The translations under genes were made by a program, and so were the position numbers. The notes beneath the pieces were generated by a model. The model saw only the letters and a program-made list of their open reading frames with translations, was not told the DNA's origin and did not search any database. Below are positions 1-10,270 of a stretch of DNA of 64,000 nt, in pieces. Positions within the stretch are counted from its first letter, which is position 1, and each line of letters starts with the position of its first letter. The stretch comes from Corythucha ciliata (taxonomy: Eukaryota > Arthropoda > Insecta > Hemiptera > Tingidae), in NCBI GenBank assembly GCA_038030265.1, contig CM075939.1, positions 53,859,253 to 53,923,252 on the forward strand. Reading direction: 5' to 3'.

Positions 1-240
1 AATAAAGCTTAGAAAAACGCGATAAACAGCTAAAATGAATAGCTAAAAATCGGAAAAACGCTAATTCGCGGCTAAAATTAGGAAAAACGATAATTTCCGA
101 CGAAAATCCGGAAAAATGTTAATTCGGGGCTATAATTGAGGGAATGTGCTAACCGGTGTGGCGGATAAAACAGAGATAAAAACGCTAATTCATAGCTAAA
201 ATTGCGAATTAGCGGGCACATTAAAGGTCAGTACAGACTA
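1..240 (+). repeat. Type A ~30-bp minisatellite block (plus orientation)
   Basis: Degenerate tandem units of about 28-31 bp, each with a version of GCTAATTCGCGGCTAAAATT followed by a GAGAAAAAC-like stretch. The block is entered from the left window edge, so its true length is unknown. The units read in one direction and differ from each other at many sites, which indicates an old array. No gene is visible. The interval 241-444 after it is unique sequence with a poly-T run near 320-336. Confidence 0.85.
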
Positions 241-444
241 CTTGGAAATTCTAGAAAAGGATTTTATTTGTTTACGTTTGCTCCCACGTGTTCCCACGTC
301 ACGTCCGGGCAATGTGAACGTTTTTTTTTTTTTTTTCTTGGCATTGGTGGAGGACCAAACAGCCATATGGTACAATTATTTGCCAAGCTTTAATTAGATG
401 GCTTAAACTTTGAAGTCGATGGCTACAGTGATATTGTATAAAGC

Positions 445-2255
445 CTAATATACCGGGATGGAATTAGACGATAAGATTGGGTTGTAGTTAAAGGGACAGG
501 TGATGAGGTTAGTAATATTGTCAAGAAATAAGGTCCTTTGGTTACGATAGCTGCTGCACTCCATTATAGTATGTTCTAGGGTGCCCTGTGTCCCACATAC
601 TTCGCAGTTACCTGTTGGGACTGTTCCCAGTCTATGCAGGTACTGTTGACTCAGACCGTGGTTTGCTCTAAGTCTACATATTGTCTTTACGCAGTCCTTG
701 GAGATGAATTCGTTGCCGAACCACGTTTTAGTGTCAATGTTGGGAAACATTTGCTTGTAAGCTCTTCCTTTGAACGATGTTGACTACAATCGATTCCAAG
801 TCTCTAGATGAGGAGGAGTTATATAGTTTAAAAAATCAAAAAAAGAAAATGTCTGGCAAGCAGATGCAACTTCCGCTGAGTGGTTCAGCGTAGAAGTATA
901 AAGAGTAAAGAATTGGACTTAAAATGTCTCCCTGAGGTAAGCCTGATCGAGCCAGACGAGGACCAAGCATATCGTTATTCACCAGCAAATGAATGCGACG
1001 GTCACCGATAAGAGCCATGACTAAATTGACAAATTTGTGACATATGCCGACATCAAGCATTGTTTGAGCAAACATTGTCAAAAACACCAGTAATATCCAG
1101 CATCCCGGCAACCACGGTTTAACTTTCTGAAAATGCTATTTGGATGCAAGTCGTGAAATGGGCTGTACTGTCCATGCAGGAGTGGCTTTTTCGAAATCCA
1201 AACTGACTGTGAGGGAAAATCTTATTGTGTTCCAGCCAGTACTCGAGCCTATTTTTTGTATCCTTTCAAAAGTCTTAGAGACACAAGATTGGGTGGTTTG
1301 CCTGGCTTGATTAAAGGGACCGCACAGACGTCCTTCCACTCTTTCGGAACTTCGATATTCTTAATGATCTTATTAAAAATATTTACCATATCCATTTTCG
1401 TTTCGAAGGGCAGATGGTTTATTATGGGGTAGTCTATCCTATCCATACCCGGAGCAGTATTCATGGATTGGGAGAGGGCCCCGTCCTGTATATTTCGTCA
1501 GGATTTGTGACATAATAGGGTTTCTTGTATCCGCCGCAACGAGAGATGAAGGGACGTAATCTGGAGTGAGTTTTTGTAGAAATTCATGGCACCAGTCACC
1601 CTTGGTAATTGGGACGGCATTTGTCAGAGCTGAATTTTTTAAGGTTTTGATTTGTGACCAGATATTTTTTATTGGAGTGTTTCTGTTCAGATTGTTACAG
1701 AAATCCTTCCAAGACTCTTTTTTTGCACTCTTGTAAACGATTTTCGCACGTGCACTACAATTTTTGTAGTGGAAATAGTTTGTTAAGGATGGGGCGTTCT
1801 TATAATTCCGGTAAGCTGTTTTCCTATTTTCTGTAGCTTGCGTACAGTTTGATTCCACCAGATTTTCGACTTTCTAGTGGTTGAGGTTTTTTTTAGAACG
1901 AATTGGGATAGAAAGTTCACAAGCCTCATTTATGTTATTAATTAATTCATTATAAGTATCAATGCGTGAACCGTTCAATTTATTTTGGAAGGTTTTCCAA
2001 TTCGCTTTGTCCGAACGCCGCGGCGGCATTGAGAAGCTCAACACCTTTCCTTTGAGTGAAATGGGACCCGAAAACAGTATGGTGGCAATTGAAATCACCT
2101 AAAATCAATGAAGAATGTGGTACGGAGGCAAAAAAAAACTTCCCATTAAGCATATTGTGTTATTTGATTAGTTGGGCAGTTGTAAATAGAAATAATATTT
2201 AAATTTCTTCCATTGATAAGGTTTACCGTAACGCAATGGCCATTAGGCCATTTAT
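445..2255 (-). mobile_element. Degenerate non-LTR retrotransposon (LINE, I/Jockey group), 5'-truncated and frameshifted
   Basis: Read on the minus strand, pieces of one LINE ORF2 follow in the right order but in different frames. First comes an endonuclease piece near 2015-2255 with the motif GDFNCHH. Next is the endonuclease-RT linker (1439-2000), rich in basic residues and ending in a W-x-x-I-K segment. The RT fingers follow at 1249-1464 with the start APGMDRIDY and a later W-K-D-V...P-K-PGK pattern. The RT palm/fingers B region at 836-1111 has SGLPQGDILSPILYSLY. Last is a C-terminal cysteine/histidine motif C-x2-C-x8-H-x4-C at 445-750. The catalytic YxDD and the expected RNase H domain are missing between 750 and 836, so there was an internal deletion. 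Several frameshifts make it a dead copy. I favour the I/Jockey superfamily from domain order; the clade is not certain. Confidence 0.85.
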
Positions 2256-3385
2256 AGACCCCAAAAAATCACTAATTCAAGGCTAAAATTAAGGAAAACG
2301 CCAATTTGCGGCTATACTTGAGAATAATCGCTAATTCACGGCCCTACTATTGAGAAATTGCAGCGATGAATCGCTCAGCAAGCTAAGCCTTTATTGAAAA
2401 AACGGCAAGGATAATATTGAGAAAAAGAGCTCGTTTACCTCTAAAATTATGGAAAATACGCACCAATTCTTATGGAAACCAGCACGACAGGGTATCTGAA
2501 AACAACGTCACCACTGAAATAGAGAAAATGCGCTAATTTTATTTTGTCTATTAATACAAGGCTAAAATTTGCTAATCAAGGGCTCAACGGGCAAGTCCGC
2601 GTGGCAAAAAGTTTGTAAAAGTGCTAAATATTCGCGGCTGATTTAGTGGAAAAGCGCTAATTCGTAGCAAAAGCTACAAAATCACGATTTTGCGGTTCAA
2701 AAATTCAGAAAAAGGCAAAATCGCTAATTCGAGGCAGTAAAATTGATAAAAAAAGCGGCGATGAATCGCACAGCAGGTTCGTCGCGGGTGAAATTGTGTT
2801 AAGCTCTAAAATTCACGGCGGAAATTTCGAAAATATGATATTTCGCGGATCAAAAAGAGAGAATTCGTAAATCACGGCTAAAATTGAGTGAAAGCGGTGA
2901 TTCTCCCCTAAAGTTGAGACATAATTCGCGGCTATGACTGAGAAAACTCTTTTAATTTCCCCGCAAAAATTGAGATAAGCGCTCATTTGCAGCTAAAATA
3001 GAGAAAAGGTGTAATTCGTGGCTAAAGTTGAAACTAGGCACTGATTCTCAGCTTAAAATGATGAAAACTCCAAGTTGCGCGGATCAAGATGAAAAAATCT
3101 GCTAATTCACGGCTGAGATGGAGTAGAAGCTGTAATTCACGGCTGAGATGGAGTAGAAGCTGTAATTCACGGCTGAGATGGAGTAGAAGCTGTAATTCAC
3201 GGCTAAAATTGAGAAATTATTTACGGCTAAAATGATTCGTGGTAAAAATGGAGGAATAGTCCTGATTCGCGACAAAAATTGGGACAAAACGCTAATTTTA
3301 CGTGGCTCTAACTGCGATAAACAATTAAATTTCCCGACTAAAATTGAAAAAAAAATCACCAATTGGCGGTTCTTACATACAAGCT
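2256..3385 (+). repeat. Type A minisatellite block (plus orientation)
   Basis: About 1.1 kb of degenerate ~30-bp units with the AATTCGCGG core and an AAAATTGAGAAAA-type tail, all in plus orientation. It follows directly on the LINE remnant and ends shortly before the Skeletor-like exons, so it probably lies in an intron of that gene. Part of it (3104-3203) contains near-perfect recent copies, listed separately. No coding sequence is supported; open frames here are repeat translations. Confidence 0.85.
3104..3203 (+). repeat. Three identical 30-bp tandem units within the type A block
   Basis: Units at 3104-3133, 3134-3163 and 3164-3193 are identical over 30 bp (each begins AATTCACGGCTGAGATGGAG) and a fourth unit starts at 3194 before diverging. 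Because the surrounding units are highly degenerate, this is a recent local amplification. It fixes the unit length at exactly 30 bp for this subtype. Confidence 0.95.
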
Positions 3386-3710
3386 CATGGCTAAAATTTT
3401 GATATTCATCACCTCCTCAATCACGGACCACTCACCCCAGAGCGGTGTAGCGGCTGCTACGCCTTGGATAAATAGTGTCGGCGCTACTGACACGAACCGA
3501 AGCAAAAATAACTGACTCTAGAGAGCTGTTGAAGATTCCTGATCTCGTAGGACTTAGGCTCCTCCTGGCAGCGTGGTTTTAAAGCTTTACGCTTCTGCAG
3601 AAGCAGAAAACACTGCTGAGCCAAAGATAACAAACCTGCCCCCCACTTTTAAGCTTGAATATCCTGTCTGCCTCGACCATGTAAAACTAATTTTCTTTTT
3701 TCGACCGAAG
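3386..3710. other. Probable intron sequence upstream of the Skeletor-like exon
   Basis: No gene is supported. The right end (about 3685-3710) is pyrimidine-rich and ends in AG, which serves as the acceptor for the exon at 3711. Reading in the exon frame back through this region meets a TGA at about 3655, so the exon cannot extend much further left. Confidence 0.4.
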
Positions 3711-4107
3711 CCGGCCGATATTGCGAATGGCAACACAAGACCGTTGACCAATCCGAGTCGAGTCCCAGCTTTCGGGAATATTTTGAAACACTCCGACTCG
3801 ACTGCTTGAAAGGAGAGCCAGCCGTCTTGAACTGGACAGTTCCAATGGAGTCACCTGACACGCTATACTACCAGGTAATGGAATCCAACATTCTCTGTTG
3901 ATTTTGACGGACAAATTTCATATTTTGTTATCTCCTCTCTTTCAGTGTTACACGCACAACAACCTCGGTTGGAAAATTCACGTTCTAAACTCGGATGACG
4001 ACACAGAGTCACAATCACCGTCTTTACACAGCCATCATCAGTCAGCCACTGGTCTATTAATTGCGTCTATATTTTTGACTTTATCCCTGCACTTTTTAAA
4101 CAGATGA
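3711..4107 (+). CDS. Skeletor-like protein, last two coding exons (gene continues to the left)
   Basis: Exon 3711-3874 is preceded by a pyrimidine tract plus AG and followed by GTAATG. Exon 3946-4107 is preceded by TCTCCTCTCTTTCAG. The join is phase 0 (a Gln codon before, a Cys codon after). The spliced product contains YCEW, then REYFETLRLDC, then LNWTVP, then SPDTLYYQ joined to CYTHNNLGWKIHV. This order matches the C-terminal copper-protein-like domain that I know from Skeletor/DOMON-DM13 proteins, where a Y-Y-Q-C-Y-T-H-x-x-L-G-W-K-I-H-V stretch is characteristic. After it comes a short acidic/His-Ser linker and a C-terminal hydrophobic segment (about 15 residues ending HFLNR), which could be a membrane anchor or GPI signal. 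Skeletor was described in fly as a spindle-matrix protein, but many family members are predicted extracellular; I infer a secreted or anchored product. Upstream exons are not found in the window. Confidence 0.72.
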
Positions 4108-4167
4108 GCGAATGCTCATGCGTTTTTTAAGGAGCACGAACCCTATTCTAGTGGTTCTATGAAGAAA

Positions 4168-4173
4168 AATAAA
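4168..4173 (+). terminator. Poly(A) signal AATAAA of the Skeletor-like gene
   Basis: A canonical AATAAA lies about 60 bp after the TGA stop at 4105-4107, on the same strand. The short 3' UTR implied here is consistent with the compact last exon. No cleavage-site evidence is available. Confidence 0.55.
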
Positions 4174-5783
4174 CAACAACCCCAATTTAAGAATATCAAT
4201 GTCAAAAACATATCAGTGGCTGAATGAATGTGTGAACGTTCGATTTTTCATATTTAAACGAAACATATTCTCGATTCATATCTTTATCTTACCCTAAGCC
4301 CCCCACCACCCCCACTTTTACCCTAGTGTACCCGATTCACTGACTGCACTCCCTTTCTCCCTTAAACTTTAAATATTCAATTTGTGGGGAAACATTGACA
4401 ATAATAATGCTCACGCATTCCCTCTTCATAAGACAAATAGTATTTTTCAGATTTTAAGGTTAAGGTTAAGGAAATGAAAAACAAGTTGAATTCATTGAGG
4501 AACGACGACAATAATTACTGTAAGGATATAATACATAATTATAATATGTAATTCGGAAACGAAAGACAATAAAAAAGAAATATTTTTTAATTAATAATTT
4601 GAGACAAAACTAAGTTAGATTCATTTGTTTATAATTACCTATAAAGAGAAGCTGTGCAATTCCGTAAGTTAATTTCTAAAAAATAAATAATTCAAATAAA
4701 GGATCTTATAAATTTAAATTGAGGTTAAAACATACCTCATTAACTTTTATTTTTTCGTGTAAAAATATATGTGATTGATTCAGACAATAATGAACGCCAT
4801 TTTCTCTCTTGAAAGTTCATTTTCATCAAACAAAATTAAAAATGAACTATCTTAAAATAATTTATTCAATTTGTGAGTAAGACAATAAACAACGCAGCCT
4901 ATTTGAATTTAAGGATTTTAGAGTTTTAAGATGCTAAATGGAAAAAATGCACTTCTTTTAAAACAGTTTTATCGCACCTTCTTTGGCGTAAAAAAATGCA
5001 TTTCAATGTTCGAAAAAACGTTTTTGTTAATTTAAAATTGTCCATAATTTTAGTATTAAAATAAGTGCCTTTTAAGCCAAAAAATAATAGATCAATTGTA
5101 TTTGTTATCGTTATTTTTTATTGTTTTTGGCCTACATTTTCGTTTTATTACTTTTTTGGTGCTATTTAATTTCGAGTTGTATTTTAATTATCAATTAATC
5201 ATAGTCTTTCATATATTATCCCAAATACACTCTTTTTCTCTATTTGTAAAAATAATAACCGTCTTTTTAAATATTGCACTTTGTTATTGAGATGTAGTTA
5301 ATTTTTGTGTAAATAAAAGCATTAATATTATTTTTTAACAAAGCAAAAATTGACACACAATAAAAGCTTCTTGACTAGTAGAATTTATTCTGAAAATTAA
5401 ACCAAAATTTACATTAAAACAAATAGTAAATTGTTCATTGTGTATGTTTCAACGAACTGTTATTTTTGCTAAATATGGTACTAATCTTATTCTATTTCAT
5501 CTTGTAACGTTTTCCGAACCGGGGCAGTTCATTTCCACGCGTCTGGATTAAATTATAAATGATAAGAAGGGTGGAAATGAACTGCACCGTTGCAGAATTG
5601 CATGCAAATGGAAAACGCTATTAATTTTTAAAATTAGGTAACGTACAAAATTGTTTCGTGTCTCCTACCTGACTTGATGATGATGATGCTGAAATACCGA
5701 CAATAATAAAATGCGGTTTATTTGATTTTGTCTTAATATTATAGCTGGTTATTGTCGTGCTTTTGAGAACTATTAGTAAGGCA
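4174..5783. other. AT-rich intergenic DNA without a recognisable gene
   Basis: About 1.6 kb of AT-rich, apparently unique sequence. Open frames are short and AT-driven. The only structure seen is the inverted repeat at 5524-5585, listed separately. There is no minisatellite in this stretch, in contrast to its surroundings. Confidence 0.6.
5524..5585. repeat. Perfect 15-bp inverted repeat (hairpin, 32-nt loop)
   Basis: GCAGTTCATTTCCAC at 5524-5538 is the exact reverse complement of GTGGAAATGAACTGC at 5571-5585. Pairing stops at both ends of the stem. It could be a small foldback remnant or a transcribed hairpin. No flanking duplication is evident. Confidence 0.85.
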
Positions 5784-6025
5784 CTATAAAACACGAGTAC
5801 TGCAACACGGAAATCGGCGCCATGCTTGGTCCCTCACATGTCACATGATTATAATTATCACCTGATCTCATTGACAAGTAATATTTTTTGATTTATTTCG
5901 ATCGCGTTCCGCGTTTGTTTGCTGTTACGATGACAAATTTTTCATTCATGATATTTTGTTTACCCTAACAACTGAGGGACCAAATATGGCGCTGAAATCC
6001 GTGCTGCAGTACCTGTGTTTTAAAG
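5784..6025. mobile_element. Foldback / MITE-like element with 53-bp terminal inverted repeats
   Basis: The left arm 5784-5836 and the reverse complement of the right arm 5973-6025 match at most positions over 53 bp, including the shared stretches TACTGCA, GCGCCAT and TTGGTCCCTCA. The centre (about 136 bp) is AT-rich and non-coding. The size (about 240 bp) and lack of an ORF fit a non-autonomous DNA transposon. The outer ends drift apart near CACTATAAAACAC / CTTTAAAACAC, and I could not define a target-site duplication, so the superfamily is left open. Confidence 0.72.
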
Positions 6026-6084
6026 GTTCTCTACTATTAGCCGTGGGATAAAGGAAGAGAATGATCCTCTCTCTCTCTCTGCGA

Positions 6085-6320
6085 AACTCCTTAAGATGTG
6101 GCCAGTACCGCTAGACCTTTTTGCAGGCCTTTACCTGGCCTGTACCCCATCTTTGGCCCGGATACCACAACAGAGTCGGTCCCATCGCTCAGCTCAACCC
6201 GTTAGCCACGGCTGCTGGCCAGCCAGCCGCGCCCGAGAGAGACCACGCGGAGGTGGGTCTTTTGAGCTGAGGATGCTGGCTTCCGCCATGGACCGAAACC
6301 GGACAGGGAAGAGAACCCTG
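6085..6320. other. GC-rich island of unknown nature
   Basis: A sharply GC-rich stretch in AT-rich surroundings, preceded by a CT microsatellite (about 6069-6080) and followed by a poly-T run. It has an open plus-strand frame of 86 codons with no motif I recognise and no visible splice context. It might be an untranslated exon, a promoter-associated island or part of an unclassified element. Not called as a gene. Confidence 0.4.
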
Positions 6321-6329
6321 TGTGTTTTT

Positions 6330-6580
6330 TTTTTTACACTTTATCCGCGATTTTAGAGCTTTTTCTCAATTCAAGCCGTAAAGTAATGTTTTACCTCTCG
6401 AATAAGCTACGCATTTTTCTTAATTTTATCCCAGATTTAGCATTTTTTTTCACTTCTGTCCGTGAATCAGATATTTTTCTGAATAATTTTATCCGTCAAT
6501 TAATTATTCATCCCAATTTCAGCACCAAATTAGCGTTATTAGCACTTTCAAAACTTGTATCCGCTTACTTTTAGCCGTCC
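6330..6580 (-). repeat. Type A minisatellite block (minus orientation)
   Basis: Units read TTTTTCTCAATTTTAGCC-like with CGCGAATTA-like parts on the plus strand, that is the reverse complement of the plus-oriented type A blocks. About eight degenerate units are visible. Short open frames across them are repeat translations. Confidence 0.75.
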
Positions 6581-6829
6581 ACTAGGGGCCCTGAATTGTA
6601 GCGCCAAAATCCAAGAATATAATTATGATGTATTTTACCACTGTAGTCCACGGATGGGCCACTGTGAAACGCTTAGCGGCCACTTCTTGTCTCTGGATTG
6701 GCCCCACCTGCACTAAAGTACGTCGTGTAGTCTCAGAAGGACTTTTCAGGCCTATAAAAATGTTTCTTCGCTAAGCGTCATATATCCCTGAAATGGGTGT
6801 TTATCTTAGAGAAATCTGAGAAATGATTA

Positions 6830-7265
6830 TTGTTACTGTGATCCGCGAAAATTGATTTTTATCAAGTACAATCCGCAAAACTGGTTTTAAAAGAAGGGAA
6901 TTCGACAAACTGGGGTTTCAGCAACAAATAAATACCCACGAAATTAGCTTTGCAGCAATGAAACCCCGCGAAATTTGGTTTTTAGTAAATAAAAAAAGAC
7001 TTGTTAAGATGCTTTTTTCAGTGTGCAAAATTGGTTTTTGAATGAGCTCACTCCACGTCCCTTCTTGATTTTGTTTGGTGAGTCAGGCCCATGAAAATGG
7101 ATTTTTGGCGAGATGAATCTGCGAAATAATTTTTTAGTGAGCGAAATACATGAAATGAGACGAAGGCGATCCCTGAAAACTGATTTGTTAGCAACAAAAA
7201 TCAGCTAAATAAATTTGTTTGCGTGATTTCGACCCTGCAAAATATAGTTTTTCAGAGAGTGGAAC
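6830..7265 (+). repeat. Type B ~30-bp minisatellite block (plus orientation)
   Basis: Degenerate units with CGCGAAATTGGTTTTT and a following GAAAGAGC- or GAGCGAA-like part, spaced about 30 bp. This family is different in most of its unit from type A but carries the AATTTCGCG core in reverse complement. Confidence 0.72.
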
Positions 7266-7269
7266 AGGC

Positions 7270-8450
7270 AAAATCTGAGGGATGATTTTTTTGTAAGAGT
7301 TGATGATTGATGAATTCTGAGATGACCTAAGTGATAAGATTTATATGTGGCGACTTCCATGGCATCTAGGAGTGGGCAGTTGTCCCACTGCTGCTGCGCT
7401 TTTTGGTCTAGGGGAGGGCGAGTGCCCACATTTGCCCCCATCTGGCTACGCCCATAAAGACCTGGCTACGAAACAATGTGCTTTACTGTCTGGATGAGTG
7501 TGAAGAAAATTTTTAGTCTGTACACTTATGTTTCGTTTTTTTTTTAATTTGTGACGGAACGCAGGTTGGTCTTTAATTACGGGAAAGGGGTTAGTCAAAA
7601 TAATATCAACTGAGAGAAATGTCTCCCTAAAATAATTAGGATGTATTTGGGTACAATCCAGTTAGACTCACCGGGATAAACAAAACGAAATTCTCTTCTT
7701 TCACATTAATATATTCTGAGGAAACAATAGTAAAGGAGGAAAAAAAGAACTAATAAGATATACTTCAATAAAGCCTGATAAAAATCAATAAGCGGAAGGA
7801 AAATCTGACCCAGGGGGGGGGGGGAGAAGAGTGAAGTTGGGATAGGTGAGCCGAGCGCGCTCGAGGTACCTATCCGTTTCGATCGAAGAAGAAATGTCAA
7901 TGCTTTTTCAATTTTTTCCCCTAAAATAACAACAAAACACTTTGGAATTTAAATGTTTTTTAAGGGTAATTTCAGAGATGAAATTTGGAAAAGCAAGATC
8001 TAACGTCACTGTAAAACTTCCTGAAGATTAAATTAAGACTTTGAAGTCGAATATTGGTGCAGAAATGGAGCCAAAATTTATGTGCGAAGTTTTGGCGAGG
8101 GGGTCTGGGAAGGAGTCGAGGAAACCCGCCTGAAACCCCCCCCCCCTTAAGGAGGGTTTCACACGTGATTCATCGACCCCCCCCCTCGGTCCTTCCCCGC
8201 TTATTTTTTTTTTTTTTTGCACAACAACAACACATTTTGGCCGTTATTCTGCGCCGCAGGGTTCAGAGTCTCATTTCAATCTCCAGAAAGTGCTACCGGA
8301 GTGTTGGATTTTGCTTTTGAAAGTAAAGCGACGGAAGAGCATGAATTTACAAGGTTAAAGTAAACGATCTACCCAGTCGACGGTGTTTCGTTGAATCTCC
8401 CCAACCCAGTGGCGGATCTAGGTTTTTGTCTTGGGAGGGGTTACACACCA
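7270..8450. other. Non-coding stretch with G and C homopolymer tracts
   Basis: No gene seen. The stretch has a 12-G run at 7813-7824, a 10-C run at 8136-8145 and a 9-C run at 8177-8185, plus poly-T near 8205-8219. Open frames around the runs have no recognisable motif and are limited by the low-complexity sequence. Confidence 0.55.
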
Positions 8451-8454
8451 TAAA

Positions 8455-8765
8455 TCCACTCTTGCGGAAAATGCGAATTAACTCTATTTTTCTCAATTTT
8501 CCTAGCGGATAAGCTCGTAAGTCCGATTAACTCTCTCTTAATTCTGAGTTTTAGCCCGAAACTTGCCTGTACAGTAACCACGAATTGGTGTTTTCCCAAT
8601 TTTTGCCGCGATATAAGAACTTTTTCACAATTTTAGCCGTGAATTAACGGGTTTTCTCAAATTGATCCGCGATTTATTCGTTTTTCTCCGTTTCAGCAGC
8701 GAATGATCGCGTCTTGTCTACTTCAGCCACGTATTTTCTCGAGTTGAGCAGCGAATGAGCTTTTT
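8455..8765 (-). repeat. Type A minisatellite block (minus orientation)
   Basis: Units of the form TTTTCTCAATTTTAGCCGCGAATTA repeat about every 30 bp on the plus strand, with strong divergence between units. Orientation is opposite to the blocks at the left end of the window. Confidence 0.75.
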
Positions 8766-8849
8766 ATCTACATTAAGGGATATATCTTTGAGCAGACGGC
8801 TGATCCAGGATTTCCTCAAGGGGGGTGGAGGGGTTTGGGGAAATTGTGA

Positions 8850-9870
8850 CCTTCGCTCTACTAAAAATGACTCAACAGCGATTCATTACTACCTAGAAAT
8901 AGCTATTGCCACCATAAAAACGGCTAAACTGACTATAATCGCGCACCAAAATAGCAAAACTGACGATTTATGCCTTTTGAAAACGGATAAACTGCGACTA
9001 ATTATACCATAAAAATTGGCAATTAGGTATACCTCTCTAAAAATGGTCAAACTGACTCAAACTGAGTGCAAAAAATTGGCTAAACTGACGGTTCACGCCC
9101 TGAATATGCCTAAACTGATGATCCCTGCCCTGAAGGCTGCAAAATTGACCATTGACGCGCCAACAATGGTCAAACTATAACCTTCATGGGACTAAGCACG
9201 CTAAAAACAGCCAAACTGATGGATGCGCCGCTTTAAAGATGGCCAAACTGACTTTACGAGCTCCAAAAATGTTCAACTGACGTCATTCTTGCCCTGAACG
9301 CGCTTAAATAAAGTATTATTCCAGCCCTGAAAATGGTAAAATCGACCAGTATTTCGCCAAAAAATAGCCAAACTGACTATTCTCGCCTTGGTATGACATC
9401 GTATTCGCGGCTTTTAAATGAAAAAAAAAACAAAAACTCATTGACTATGCGCCCTAAAATTGGCCAAACTGGCTATACAAGCCATACAATTGGCAAAACC
9501 TGCTCTACGCTTTCTAAAAGTAGCTCAACTGACTATTCGCGGCTTGAAAATATCACGCTGACTATTCATGCCCTAGAAATTGCCACATACTGGCAGTTTG
9601 ACGTATTCACGCCCTAAAAATTGCTAAAACTGACTCTATAGTATTTAATAACGTGGCCTATTAAGGGTTAAACTGACGATTCGCGCTTTGAAAAGCCCTA
9701 AACAGATTATTCATGTTTTGAAAATCGACCATTTGTGCGTCAAAAACGGCTAAACTGAGATATTTTCACACGTTTAAAATGTCTGAACTGACGAAACGTG
9801 TCCTAAAAATAGCAAAAAGCTGTCTATTAAGACTCAATAATGGTCAAACTGCCCCAAAGGAGGGGGCTCG
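8850..9870 (+). repeat. Type C ~30-bp minisatellite block
   Basis: About 1 kb made of roughly 30-bp units with GCCAAACTGACTATTC and CACGCCCTAAAAATG as typical parts. About 30 units can be followed, all in one orientation. Aligned on the TATTCACGCCCTAAAA part, the unit resembles CTAATTCGCGGCTAAAA of type A, so I infer common origin. This is the only sizeable type C block in the window. Confidence 0.82.
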
Positions 9871-9887
9871 AGCCCCCTGGTTGTGAG

Positions 9888-9889
<2 letters not shown>

Positions 9890-9918
<29 letters not shown>

Positions 9919-10270
9919 GACTTCATGTGGATTGGCGTTATCTTCATTTTAGCTGCGAGTTACCTTGTTTGCTAAATTCTAACCACGAAATAGCGGATTT
10001 TCTGCAATTGATCCGCCGAGCTAGCGGTTTTCAATTTAGCTGGGCATTATTTCTAAATTTTAGCCGTGAATTATTCCCCGTAACGAATTATAGCCGTGAA
10101 TTAGCGTTTTTCTCCATTTTAGCTTCACAATTAGCGCTTTTTCTCAATTTGTGCGGCCAATTTTATCGGCGCGCCGCTAATTTCTTAATTTTAGCCGCGA
10201 ATCACCGCAGTCCTCAATCTTAGCTGTAAATTAGGGAATTTTCTTAAATTGATCCGTTTTCCCCTTTTTA
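9890..10270 (-). repeat. Poly-T run followed by a type A block (minus orientation)
   Basis: A T-run of about 28 bases (about 9892-9919) separates the type C block from a type A block in minus orientation (TTTTAGCCGTGAATTAGCG-like units, about 9940-10265). A 10-G tract at 10295-10304 closes the block. The poly-T could be the A-tail of an inserted retroelement on the minus strand, but no retroelement body is recognisable. Confidence 0.7.

Noticed and set aside
1..3385. Regular ~30-bp repeats resembling a CRISPR array
   Set aside because: Units are contiguous and degenerate with no unique spacers, and the surroundings are clearly eukaryotic (introns, LINEs, gypsy elements).
9892..9919. Long poly-T as the tail of a minus-strand retrogene
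   Set aside because: No retroposed body or target duplication could be found next to it.
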